Below, piece after piece: positions 22,635 to 29,030 of a stretch of 29,780 nucleotides of DNA. A model generated the notes under the pieces. The model worked only from the letters and a program-made list of their open reading frames with translations, was not told the DNA's origin and did no database searches. Position numbers and translations under genes: made by a program. Origin of the DNA: an uncultured Verrucomicrobiales bacterium (GTDB taxonomy: Bacteria > Verrucomicrobiota > Verrucomicrobiia > Verrucomicrobiales > Akkermansiaceae). The DNA is taken from positions 1 through 29,780 of the forward strand of contig CALABM010000109.1 in the NCBI GenBank assembly GCA_937885815.1, in the 5' to 3' direction. How positions within the stretch are numbered: the stretch's first letter is position 1; every line of letters starts with the position of its first letter.

Positions 22635-22663
22635 ATTCTACCAAAAACAAATGGCTCACGCAA
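22635..22663 (-). promoter_or_regulatory. Promoter of the MmeI-like operon
   Basis: On the minus strand: TTGCGT (22663-22658), 17-nt spacer, TAGAAT (22640-22635), preceded by TGG. The ATG is only 7 nt past the -10, so the mRNA is probably leaderless. Confidence 0.7.
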
Positions 22664-22681
22664 GCTGTTAGGGCTATATTT

Positions 22682-22978
22682 TTAAGAGCATTCAGTCATC
22701 AGAACGATATCCACAATGTCCTCAATCGGAATCTTCCGACCATCCTCCATGATAATCAAGCTCTCATGCGGTACGAGCTTCTTTATGCGCCCCGTAGCCT
22801 CTTCGTATCGCCCACCTGTCTTGCGGGCGTCAGGGACGAAGTAAACGATATTTAAGGCTATACTAGGAGCAGCGGCTGCAGCTTCCTGCAATCGGTCGGA
22901 TGTTCCCAGCGGACGCAGCAAAATTCGTTTGGATGTACAGACAATCCGCTTGCCAAGGCAATGAGAAATAGGTAACAT
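22682..22978 (-). CDS. YolD-like small protein (C-terminal part)
   Basis: 98 residues from ATG 22978. The C-terminal about 35 residues (TGRIKKLVPHESLIIMEDGR, IPIEDIVDI) match the pattern of YolD-like domains, small proteins often beside Y-family polymerases or in mobile elements. The N-terminal 30 residues are Arg-rich and odd, and a TTG start further in is possible. The gene's end is about 55 nt upstream of the MmeI-like start and in the same direction, so it may precede that gene in transcription, although the MmeI gene has its own promoter. The plus-strand promoter at 22950 overlaps its 5' end. Function unknown. Confidence 0.5.
   Translation of the reverse strand: MLPISHCLGKRIVCTSKRILLRPLGTSDRLQEAAAAAPSIALNIVYFVPDARKTGGRYEEATGRIKKLVPHESLIIMEDGRKIPIEDIVDIVLMTECS
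22950..22978 (+). promoter_or_regulatory. Possible promoter for the 23.0-23.9 kb gene pair
   Basis: TTGCCA (22950-22955), 17-nt spacer, TAACAT (22973-22978). The leader to ATG 23027 is about 42 nt. It overlaps the 5' end of the divergent YolD-like gene. Confidence 0.45.
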
Positions 22979-23026
22979 GAATGAAACCGAACATAACAGA
23001 TAAACCTAACACACTAAAACACCACC

Positions 23027-23476
23027 ATGTCTGAAGAACTACCCAAGCATCGACTCCACATTGTGACGGACTTCAAGGATATCGACGTATCCACCAATTT
23101 CAAAGCGGCAGACGAAAAGCTGGACGTTGAGCTGCCCGCCAAGATTGATGAAGTCCTTGCCAAAGTATCTGAGCAAGAACTGCGTGATTGGGTGCGAAAT
23201 TACCTTTATCTCACCACTCGACTCGATATTCTCGGTTCGATTGCAGAGGATATTAAGGACCATCCTTGCGGCTCAACCAAAGAGACACGTGAACTTGTCA
23301 GGGATATCCTTCAACGAAAGAAAGCCCTTGAGAACTATGACTGCGAACTAGCTGATATCAACTCCTCCGCACCTTGGTGTATCAGCTTTGAAATAGGCTG
23401 GATTTCCAATCGTGAAGATGAGGACGAAGAGGTAGACTTTGAGGACTTTGATGACGAGGACGAGTCTGCTGAATAA
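23027..23476 (+). CDS. Small acidic protein, first of a paralogous pair
   Basis: 149 residues, acidic, ending in a run of Glu and Asp (about 20 of the last 25 residues). A central helical region, SEQELRDWVRNYL followed by TTRLDILGSIAEDI, aligns with the next gene (PEERIREWVKKYV, TTVEIMSGVADDL). No enzyme motif is seen. The acidic tail might bind a basic partner or mimic DNA. It has its own likely promoter and is divergent from the defence operon. Function unknown. Confidence 0.65.
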   Translation: MSEELPKHRLHIVTDFKDIDVSTNFKAADEKLDVELPAKIDEVLAKVSEQELRDWVRNYLYLTTRLDILGSIAEDIKDHPCGSTKETRELVRDILQRKKALENYDCELADINSSAPWCISFEIGWISNREDEDEEVDFEDFDDEDESAE

Positions 23477-23498
23477 CTTTTACCCCAACACATAAACT

Positions 23499-23924
23499 AT
23501 GAGCGATACAAACACAAAAACATCAATGTTCAATACAGACCTTACAGCCTACAACTTGGCTGAAGACTTCGTTACCGCCTGTGAAAAGACGAAGGAGGAT
23601 GTAGCAGAGCGTCTCGGTAAAATGGTGGATGAAATGCCTGAGGAGCGTATTCGCGAATGGGTAAAGAAATACGTTATCCGTATCACCACTGTTGAAATTA
23701 TGAGCGGTGTTGCGGATGACCTTCTGGCGAACAAGAAAAATCCTCGTATTTCCGAGGAAGTCCTTAATCATGCTCAAATCGTGCATGATGAGATGAAAGC
23801 CTACGAAAAATTTGAGAGCGAGTTCTGCGACCTAGTAGAATCAGCTCCTATGCCTGATGTGATATTGAACACCCGCTATCAGACCATCAAGCATTACGAA
23901 CAATGCCCTGTTAAGGCCAAGTAA
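23499..23924 (+). CDS. Small helical protein, second of a paralogous pair
   Basis: 141 residues, helical. It is a paralog of the gene 22 nt upstream over the central region, and lacks that protein's long acidic tail. Its first residues, MSDTNTKTSM, echo the MNTTTKT and MNTATKT starts of cassette proteins at 10050 and 10880, which suggests a common source. A hairpin terminator lies downstream. Function unknown. Confidence 0.65.
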   Translation: MSDTNTKTSMFNTDLTAYNLAEDFVTACEKTKEDVAERLGKMVDEMPEERIREWVKKYVIRITTVEIMSGVADDLLANKKNPRISEEVLNHAQIVHDEMKAYEKFESEFCDLVESAPMPDVILNTRYQTIKHYEQCPVKAK

Positions 23925-23951
23925 TCTTAGGCTCTCACTTGAAACCTTTGA

Positions 23952-23987
23952 GGCTGGTTTGCTCACTCGAAGCAAATCAGCCATTTT
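23952..23987. terminator. Bidirectional hairpin terminator
   Basis: A 12-bp stem with one G-T pair (23952-23963 with 23971-23982), loop cactcga, then a T run. It serves the plus-strand gene ending at 23924 and probably also the convergent minus-strand gene ending at 23977. Confidence 0.7.
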
Positions 23988-24201
23988 GTTGCCACAGGTC
24001 TTTTTCTCGGCAAGTTTTCTTGAACTCCTTGAGCAGAGCCTTGCCATAATATTCTCTTACGAGCGCCCCCTTGTAGTAAATCGAAAAGCCGCAGACCTCG
24101 TGGCGCTGAGGAGGCTTCGGGAAATGGCAGATGGCTCGCGCCGGGGAGCGGAGCTTCTTGAACAGGTCGCGGAGAGCCTTTTCTGTTTCTGCCGGAGTCA
24201 T
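23977..24201 (-). CDS. Small basic protein, unknown function
   Basis: 74 residues, Lys/Arg-rich. An N-terminal helix (ETEKALRDLFKKL) is followed by a short beta part with CGFSIYYKGALVREY, then a helix. It has no recognised domain. The reality of the gene is supported by a near-consensus promoter just upstream (TATAAT 15 nt before the ATG). Opposite-strand reading frames over the same bases lack such support. The gene ends inside the shared terminator. Confidence 0.65.
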   Translation of the reverse strand: MTPAETEKALRDLFKKLRSPARAICHFPKPPQRHEVCGFSIYYKGALVREYYGKALLKEFKKTCREKDLWQQNG

Positions 24202-24216
24202 GCTTGTTGGTGTTTA

Positions 24217-24245
24217 ATTATACATGAACCGGGGCTTGGTTGCAA
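24217..24245 (-). promoter_or_regulatory. Strong sigma70-type promoter of the 74-residue gene
   Basis: TTGCAA (24245-24240), 17-nt spacer, TATAAT (24222-24217) on the minus strand. The leader to ATG 24201 is about 8-9 nt. Confidence 0.8.
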
Positions 24246-24578
24246 GACGGGATGGCGAAATTGAGGGAAGAGTTCGCAGGACTTGGAAAAGGACTTGGGT
24301 TTTTGCTCGATTTTAGCCGTTTTCAGGGTAGAGGAGGGTGGTCGGAGCTGCTTTTCTCTCGATTGAAAATGAATGGTTTAGAGCTGAAAAATTTAGCTAA
24401 CTTGGTAGTAAAATAAGCGATTGTTTTCACAATCTATTAAATATCAGCAAGATACGAATACGTAAAAAGAAAGGACTTTCGATTTCTGCGCGTTAGGGTG
24501 GTAAAATTAAACCCTCTTTGTAACTAGCGTAATATCATTCAGTTACAAAGTGCCGTACCCTTCTCAAAGGCTATTGCT

Positions 24579-24620
24579 AAAGGCTGCATTCCTGAAATTG
24601 AGGGAATGCAGCCTTTTTCT
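24579..24620 (+). terminator. Strong hairpin with T run
   Basis: AAGGCTGCATTCC pairs with GGGAATGCAGCCTT, loop about 9 nt, then TTTCTG. No gene is seen directly upstream, although an inverted repeat CTTTGTAACT / AGTTACAAAG lies 30-60 nt before it, so the segment 24430-24620 could be a small transcribed RNA. Confidence 0.75.
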
Positions 24621-24945
24621 GTTTATGTACTGATATTTAAAGAATTGCGGAGTCCTTAATTGTTAAAAAGAATGTATATTAAAAGGTTCAAAACGCCCTG
24701 ATTTTGCCCTCTCGTACTCCCCGGGGACTCTAAAGGACTGGGGTCGCGGCATACAATAAACCCCTAATTTATCACAAAGGTTTAATGATGAGTGGATTGG
24801 ATAAAAGTATATGGTTTGCCACTCTCAAATAAAAGTGGTGTTGATAATGAATGCGTTATGAACCTGACCCATAAAAAGACTATACATTTGCCCCTTTTCC
24901 AGCCCGGAAATCGGTAAGCTTTTTAACGATTCGTGCCTCTCCTCA

Positions 24946-24967
24946 ACCCGGCAGACCAAGGGCTCCA
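24946..24967. repeat. 22-nt dispersed repeat, copy 1
   Basis: Identical to 27491-27512; looser similarity continues for about 35 nt (gaatcct, then cttgc and ggc). The core reads ACCCGGCAGACCAAGG and on to CTCCA. Confidence 0.9.
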
Positions 24968-25000
24968 GCGAAGGTGAATCCTAGGCTTGCGGGCTTGTCA

Positions 25001-25097
25001 AAAAAGGCCACCAACGAGCCCGGCAAGGCTAGGACGCCCCCTCGCCGGGAAAACGGCAGCACCCCGGAGGCCGTCCTACCCCGCAAGGTGGCTTTTT
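25001..25097. other. Structured intergenic element (terminator-like or ncRNA)
   Basis: Outer stem GCCACC (25007-25012) with GGTGGC (25087-25092), flanked by an A run before and a T run after, so it reads as a terminator in both directions. Inside nest GGACG/CGTCC (25032-25036, 25072-25076), CCTC/GAGG and GCCG/CGGC. An alternative pairing CCCGGC/GCCGGG (25019-25024, 25044-25049) competes with the inner stems. Confidence 0.5.
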
Positions 25098-25181
25098 GTT
25101 CGTTGACTATCTGAATAGTCGCTTAGCCGTGACTCTTTTATAGATGTGTCGTCCCACACAATAGTACGCTTATCTCCTTTT

Positions 25182-25841
25182 TTATTCTTCTGAGGTTGTT
25201 AACGATTTTCTAAAAGCAGCAATTACAGGCCCCAATATTGTTGCACTAATTGAAAAAGGAACATCAAGAACATGTCCAACATACGAGATGGGACGCATAG
25301 CATAATAATGCCATGTATGTTCATAATATTCTAACTCATCAATATCATGAACATCTAGCGCGGAATGAGGAATGTTGACATAAACTCCACCATTTCGTTC
25401 TTGAATGGTACAACCATACAACTTCTGGAGTTCTTCCAACGTTAATTCCAAAGGCTGAGCTTTAGTGATATCTATATCTTCTCCTAGTATGACTCTGTTC
25501 CATGTAGGATTCTCCATTGAAATTAAAGCCATTTCATTAAACTCGAAAGGAGTATTTATAGTGGGGGCGGTATATCCGAATTTTCCAGAAAAAGATCGAG
25601 GCCCATCAATCATTGACATACACCATACGAAGTCCGGTGTATATGCACCTTGCCAACGAAAAGGCACTTCCATATAAATTTTCCCTTCGTACAGATAAAA
25701 CTTACATTCCGATAGAGCTCTTGTTTGTTCATGCTTGGGTACGAGAGTGCCAACTGTATCTATAATATCACCAATGCGAGTATAGCAACATGAATTAAAA
25801 AGTAAAAACAAATTACAGCTCAATATAGGAATTAATTTCAT
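25182..25841 (-). CDS. Lipoprotein, unknown function
   Basis: 219 residues from ATG 25841 (an earlier in-frame ATG at 25865 would put residues before the signal peptide). The N-terminus MKLIPILSCNLFLLFNSCC is a lipoprotein signal with lipobox around LFNSC, so the mature protein is probably anchored to a membrane of a diderm cell. The body is beta-rich with YMEVPFRW near 60 and an ISYVGHVLDVPFSIS segment near the end. That tail recalls the protein at 26231, so the two may be distant relatives. An extended -10-like TGCTACAAT lies 9 nt before the ATG. Confidence 0.65.
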   Translation of the reverse strand: MKLIPILSCNLFLLFNSCCYTRIGDIIDTVGTLVPKHEQTRALSECKFYLYEGKIYMEVPFRWQGAYTPDFVWCMSMIDGPRSFSGKFGYTAPTINTPFEFNEMALISMENPTWNRVILGEDIDITKAQPLELTLEELQKLYGCTIQERNGGVYVNIPHSALDVHDIDELEYYEHTWHYYAMRPISYVGHVLDVPFSISATILGPVIAAFRKSLTTSEE

Positions 25842-26230
25842 ATGATCGAAATTGTAGCATGCCAACTTTGATTTTTTACAACCTTTCCATCGTGATTTTA
25901 ACTGTTTATCATGCGTAAGTCAATCTTTTTTAGAGATTTTTGTGAGCAGATTTTGTGAGCAGACGCAGCTGCGACTCGAACTCAGCGAGGGCGCGGAGAA
26001 GAAGAATCGCGCACCTTTGTAGATGCGTATTAGTTGGGCGTCGAATTCCAACTTTAATACTCACTTTGGGTTTGAGGCTACTCAAAAAAAGGTTTCAAAT
26101 GTTTTGACGGAGTACCCAAAATTTTAAACTTGAAAATCTTTCTGCATTTTGCTACAAAGCATCCGTGTACTTCGGACAAAAAACAGAAAGTGGGGAGCCT
26201 GCTCATAAAAAACTACTTGCAGATACACAT
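25842..26230. other. Intergenic region with tandem 13-mer and recombination-scar-like segment
   Basis: About 390 bp between divergent lipoprotein genes. A perfect tandem 13-mer TTTTGTGAGCAGA lies at 25938-25950 and 25951-25963. It is followed by a GC-rich stretch to about 26020, in contrast with the AT-rich surroundings. On the minus strand that stretch reads ALAEFE in one frame and RFFFSA in the next, recalling the conserved segment of serine recombinases; other frames are also open. I see no intact gene. Confidence 0.5.
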
Positions 26231-26872
26231 ATGAAAACTTTAATACTTCTTTTTATAGTATCAATCTTAATGTCGTCATGTAGAGTCGTTTGGATTGACT
26301 TATCTTCACCAATAAGAACAATAGGTCATCAGGAATACCTCGTGGTTAACAGTAGTGATAGAAATCTACCAATACACAAACTTGATAATAGATACTATAT
26401 AAGACTTCCCTTCTATCGCGTAGATTGTGAAACTAGCAAGGTTTGCATAAGCTCTCCCCAGCCGTCTACAGAAGGTTCCAATTGGCAATGTTTTCCGAAA
26501 TCTCCCATCACCCTTCCGAGCAACAGAGAAGATGTCTTCTTTTTTTACCCGCTTAAAGGAATTCCTGATATTTCCGGCCATACAATACGTATAGATCCAA
26601 AACACTCAGTCCTTACAAGCAATTATTTCACCAATTCTACTCCTGTTGCCTATTTGGGAGATAGAGAACTTAGTGGTAATATTGAACCTCAACACCAGTA
26701 TTCAACAGCCGGCTATTGTCTGTATCCATTGTCTTGCATACTATACTGTTCAGATGTTGCGCTATCTGTGGTTGCAACCTGTGCATTATCTCCCATTATC
26801 AGTATTGTATATGATTTACCAAATTCTATACAGCAACAAACTTCTTCGAAACAGCAGGGGGGAGCAAATTAA
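26231..26872 (+). CDS. Lipoprotein, unknown function
   Basis: 213 residues from ATG 26231; an in-frame ATG at 26165 would place 22 residues before a clear signal peptide. The signal MKTLILLFIVSILMSSC has a good lipobox (LMSSC), so the protein is probably a membrane-anchored lipoprotein. The body is beta-rich with YYIRLPFYRVDC, and there is a hydrophobic stretch near 170-190 (YPLSCILYCSDVALSVVATC). It is divergent from the other lipoprotein gene and shares its overall plan. No domain is recognised. Confidence 0.65.
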   Translation: MKTLILLFIVSILMSSCRVVWIDLSSPIRTIGHQEYLVVNSSDRNLPIHKLDNRYYIRLPFYRVDCETSKVCISSPQPSTEGSNWQCFPKSPITLPSNREDVFFFYPLKGIPDISGHTIRIDPKHSVLTSNYFTNSTPVAYLGDRELSGNIEPQHQYSTAGYCLYPLSCILYCSDVALSVVATCALSPIISIVYDLPNSIQQQTSSKQQGGAN

Positions 26873-27023
26873 TTTTCATATAATATAAAGTAAGCACTTA
26901 ACTAAGAATAAACCAGTGCACTATACCATATATGGGTGTCAAAGGAAATTGAAAAAATTAGGCTTCTCTTACTAAATAGGCGCTAAATAGGTGCTGACGA
27001 ACGAGAAAGGCTGGGTTTACCCC

Positions 27024-27090
27024 CGAAATGTGTTGAGGCAATAAGAAAACACGACATCGACCTCGAAATGCGTTTGCACCGAAATGCGTT
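27024..27090 (+). repeat. CGAAATG(C/T)GTT repeats before a small membrane gene
   Basis: Three near copies of an 11-mer at 27024, 27064 and 27080. A pair of TAAATAGG(C/T)GC units lies upstream at about 26973-26995. These may be operator-like sites or debris; the rest of 26873-27107 shows nothing else. Confidence 0.6.
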
Positions 27091-27107
27091 AGCCCTGAAA
27101 AATAGAG

Positions 27108-27135
27108 TTGATTTTTTTTTACAATGTGGTATATG
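27108..27135 (+). promoter_or_regulatory. Promoter of the small membrane gene
   Basis: TTGATT (27108-27113), 16-nt T-rich spacer, TATATG (27130-27135), preceded by TGG. ATG 27146 is 10 nt past the -10. Confidence 0.55.
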
Positions 27136-27145
27136 TAAGAATCTT

Positions 27146-27370
27146 ATGAAGACTTTAGTTGCTTGCGTAAAAATTACTTTCATTCTTTCCGTCATAGATT
27201 TCTACGTTCCAGTCTTAACGTGTTGGTTGAGAGGATTTGAGGTCGCGGAAGAGTTGCTACGTACACAAATGATGTATGCGTTCGGTATTTATGGCTTTTG
27301 GTTTTACGCGTTTATTTTCTTCTCATTTATTTATTTGGTTTCGAAATGTTTTCTTTACTTGAAAAAATAA
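27146..27370 (+). CDS. Small membrane protein, unknown function
   Basis: 74 residues from ATG 27146, chosen because it follows a promoter at short distance (an in-frame ATG at 27068 lies upstream of the promoter). Two membrane segments: about 8-26 (FILSVIDFYVPVLTCWL) and about 44-68 (aromatic-rich, FGIYGFWFYAFIFFSFIYLV), with Lys at the C-terminus. No family recognised. A palindrome and an imperfect hairpin follow. Confidence 0.5.
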   Translation: MKTLVACVKITFILSVIDFYVPVLTCWLRGFEVAEELLRTQMMYAFGIYGFWFYAFIFFSFIYLVSKCFLYLKK

Positions 27371-27377
27371 TTACATA

Positions 27378-27393
27378 GTATTGTTAACAATAC
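27378..27393. repeat. Perfect 16-bp palindrome
   Basis: GTATTGTTAACAATAC, 8 nt after the stop of the small membrane gene. It could be a dimeric-protein operator or the tip of a terminator. A second, imperfect hairpin (AAGAATC 27413-27419 with GATTCTT 27441-27447, extended by CAAAGAAA/TTTCTTTG) and a T run lie just after. Confidence 0.85.
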
Positions 27394-27490
27394 ATACAAA
27401 GAAAACATAAAAAAGAATCATTTTTAAATTATACTGTTACGATTCTTATTTCTTTGTTTTTGGCCAAACGACTTGCACCACATGACCCGC

Positions 27491-27512
27491 ACCCGGCAGA
27501 CCAAGGGCTCCA
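27491..27512. repeat. 22-nt dispersed repeat, copy 2
   Basis: Identical to 24946-24967. About 20 nt further on, the segment cttgcagcccgtttttgcgc recurs with one insertion near 28307-28327, where it leads into the promoter repeat. Confidence 0.9.
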
Positions 27513-27590
27513 CTTCGAGCGAATCCTCCCCTTGCAGCCCGTTTTTGCGCTTAGTTGCATGGAATTATCTCCCGGCTCCGCACTAACAGC

Positions 27591-27619
27591 TTGCCGAGCT
27601 TTCCGGATTCTGGTAACAT
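27591..27619 (+). promoter_or_regulatory. Possible promoter of the secreted protein gene
   Basis: TTGCCG (27591-27596), 17-nt spacer, TAACAT (27614-27619), TGG before the -10. ATG 27653 follows at 34 nt. Confidence 0.45.
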
Positions 27620-27652
27620 GACACCGTAGCAAATAACCATCTTCCAAATACT

Positions 27653-28282
27653 ATGAATCTGAGACCTTTTGTATGTTTTGCAATTGCTTCGCTTCTTACG
27701 TTGTCATGTATGACTCCGCATATAGCGAAAGCGGAAGAACTCCCTCCGATGTCCATCAAGGACACTGATTCGCTCAAGAATCAACTGAGCGACCTATTTT
27801 CTGCCATTTCTCGCGGGGAAATCCTGAGCAATCACCATTTTGTTCTCATGTCATGCTCTGCTGTTGTGTATGCACAGGAAGGATATCTAGACGTATCTCG
27901 CCCCTTTACAGAAGATTCGTACAAACGCCTGCTGGACTCGCCTCCCTTATTTGGCGCGCTGTTACATCTTCATCGTGACAAGTTTGCCGGGAACTGGAGT
28001 TTCCAAATCAGGATATTTGAAGGGGAGCTTGCTTTCGTAAAAGCGACCAATGGAAGCAATACGATAAATCTATTATTATCCCGAGGCTTTGACTTGGAAA
28101 GCCAAGCTCCCGCATGGCTTATTGAAATAGACAGATGCACCTATAACGGAACCGCTTTCCCTGCCATGTTTGGCTATACTTACGATGAGCCTCAACCATA
28201 CTCGGAAAGTGTTCCGAAGGAATTACCGGAATCAGTACTCAAGAAGGTACGGGCTGTCATTGCTGACGGAGCCAATAGGTAA
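27653..28282 (+). CDS. Secreted protein, unknown function
   Basis: 209 residues. The N-terminal signal peptide (MNLRPFVCFAIASLLTLSC) is followed by PHIAKA|EE, a good signal peptidase I site; a lipoprotein cut at LTLSC is a weaker alternative because Thr is at -3. The mature part is mixed alpha/beta, with a phrase LLLSRGFDLESQAPAWLIEI and a C-terminal helix. I recognise no domain. It lies in the small-gene region next to two genes with duplicated promoters, and may share their control only through nearby repeat sequence. Confidence 0.65.
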   Translation: MNLRPFVCFAIASLLTLSCMTPHIAKAEELPPMSIKDTDSLKNQLSDLFSAISRGEILSNHHFVLMSCSAVVYAQEGYLDVSRPFTEDSYKRLLDSPPLFGALLHLHRDKFAGNWSFQIRIFEGELAFVKATNGSNTINLLLSRGFDLESQAPAWLIEIDRCTYNGTAFPAMFGYTYDEPQPYSESVPKELPESVLKKVRAVIADGANR

Positions 28283-28322
28283 AGATTTTCCGCACAAAAC
28301 ACCACCTTGCAGCCCTGTTTTT

Positions 28323-28445
28323 GCGCCATCGGCAACAAAAATGCAGGAAACGCGCAACAAAATGCCATCCACGCTTGAACAGAGGGGCGAGAGTTGATAT
28401 AATACACGTAACAGATACACGCTTAAAGTTATGACCATGCCCCCA
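28323..28445 (+). repeat. Promoter-carrying repeat, copy 1
   Basis: About 120 bp highly similar to 28909-29030: from gcgccatcgg through the -35/-10 promoter, the leader (taacagatacacgctta) and the start codon with the following ATGCCCCCA. Only the first about 45 bp recur at 29686-29730. Confidence 0.9.
28375..28403 (+). promoter_or_regulatory. Sigma70-type promoter in repeat copy 1
   Basis: TTGAAC (28375-28380), 17-nt spacer, TATAAT (28398-28403). ATG 28431 follows at 27 nt. Confidence 0.85.
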
Positions 28446-28865
28446 ATTCAAAAGAAAATCTTTTTTTCAGTTAACATATTGCTGGCAATAGTTTTTGCTG
28501 CGTTGGCCATCCGGATGCTCATGGCCAATACTTCAGAATCCTGTAATCCGGATAGCGTGGCTGCCATAATTCCTTTTTTTGCATATACCACCGGCGGTAG
28601 CATATTGCTCTGGATGGGCTGCTTCCTGTTTTCTCGACAGCAGGAATGGCTGGCCTTCATTGCTCTCTTGCTACAGATTCTACCCATGATGGCGTTGAAC
28701 TCCGCTATCTGCTGCCACGAAAGCTATGGCAACGTACCCTTGTGGTTGGCTGGCACCCTCATCGTGGGCTTTCTGAGCTATTCCATCTTGTTTGTCGGCA
28801 AGGCTATCATACCTTCCCTGATATGCATAGTTCTGGTGATATACTTCTTCCTGACTTCTAACTGA
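28431..28865 (+). CDS. Four-helix membrane protein, unknown function
   Basis: 144 residues. Four hydrophobic segments: about 12-31, 45-65, 72-90 and 104-140 (the last possibly two). Short loops; Cys residues in loops and helices. ATG 28431 and ATG 28437 are both possible, and both lie in the duplicated element. Expression should come from the strong promoter in the repeat. No domain recognised. Confidence 0.65.
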   Translation: MTMPPIQKKIFFSVNILLAIVFAALAIRMLMANTSESCNPDSVAAIIPFFAYTTGGSILLWMGCFLFSRQQEWLAFIALLLQILPMMALNSAICCHESYGNVPLWLAGTLIVGFLSYSILFVGKAIIPSLICIVLVIYFFLTSN

Positions 28866-28908
28866 CAAAGGAAACGAACTTTCGGGGGTGCGCTTCGTGT
28901 GGGTTTTC

Positions 28909-29030
28909 GCGCCATCGGCAGCAAAATTGCAGGAAACTCGCAACAAAATGCCATCCACGCTTGAACAGAGGGGCGGGAATTGATATAATGCCCCGTAACA
29001 GATACACGCTTAGTTATGTCCATGCCCCCA
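28909..29030 (+). repeat. Promoter-carrying repeat, copy 2
   Basis: Close copy of 28323-28445, including start codon and first four to five codons (MTMPP versus MSMPP). Confidence 0.9.
28961..28989 (+). promoter_or_regulatory. Sigma70-type promoter in repeat copy 2
   Basis: TTGAAC (28961-28966), 17-nt spacer, TATAAT (28984-28989). ATG 29016 follows at 26 nt. Confidence 0.85.

Larger units (their letters stand above)
24246..25181. other. Gene-free region of about 940 bp
   Basis: No convincing gene. It holds a 10-bp inverted repeat (24516-24525 / 24541-24550), a terminator-like hairpin (24579-24620), a TCCCCGGGGA palindrome (24718-24727), a 22-nt repeat (24946-24967) and a complex structured element (25001-25097), listed separately where clear. 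Two 15-codon frames starting with ATG near 24372 and 24785 are too short to support. This could be the prophage-host boundary, but no attachment site can be proven. Confidence 0.5.

Noticed and set aside
24516..24550. Recombinase core site (attachment site) at the CTTTGTAACT inverted repeat
   Set aside because: The 15-nt centre is longer than the usual 6-8 bp overlap, and no second copy or integrase is in the window.
24946..24967. Possible tRNA 3' end in the 22-nt repeat
   Set aside because: No T-loop GTTCRA, no cloverleaf, and the second copy at 27491 has no tRNA body either.
24996..25005. TGTCAAAAAA, a minus-strand TTTTGACA
   Set aside because: No ATG or gene starts 13-15 nt downstream on that strand; it is part of the structured intergenic element.
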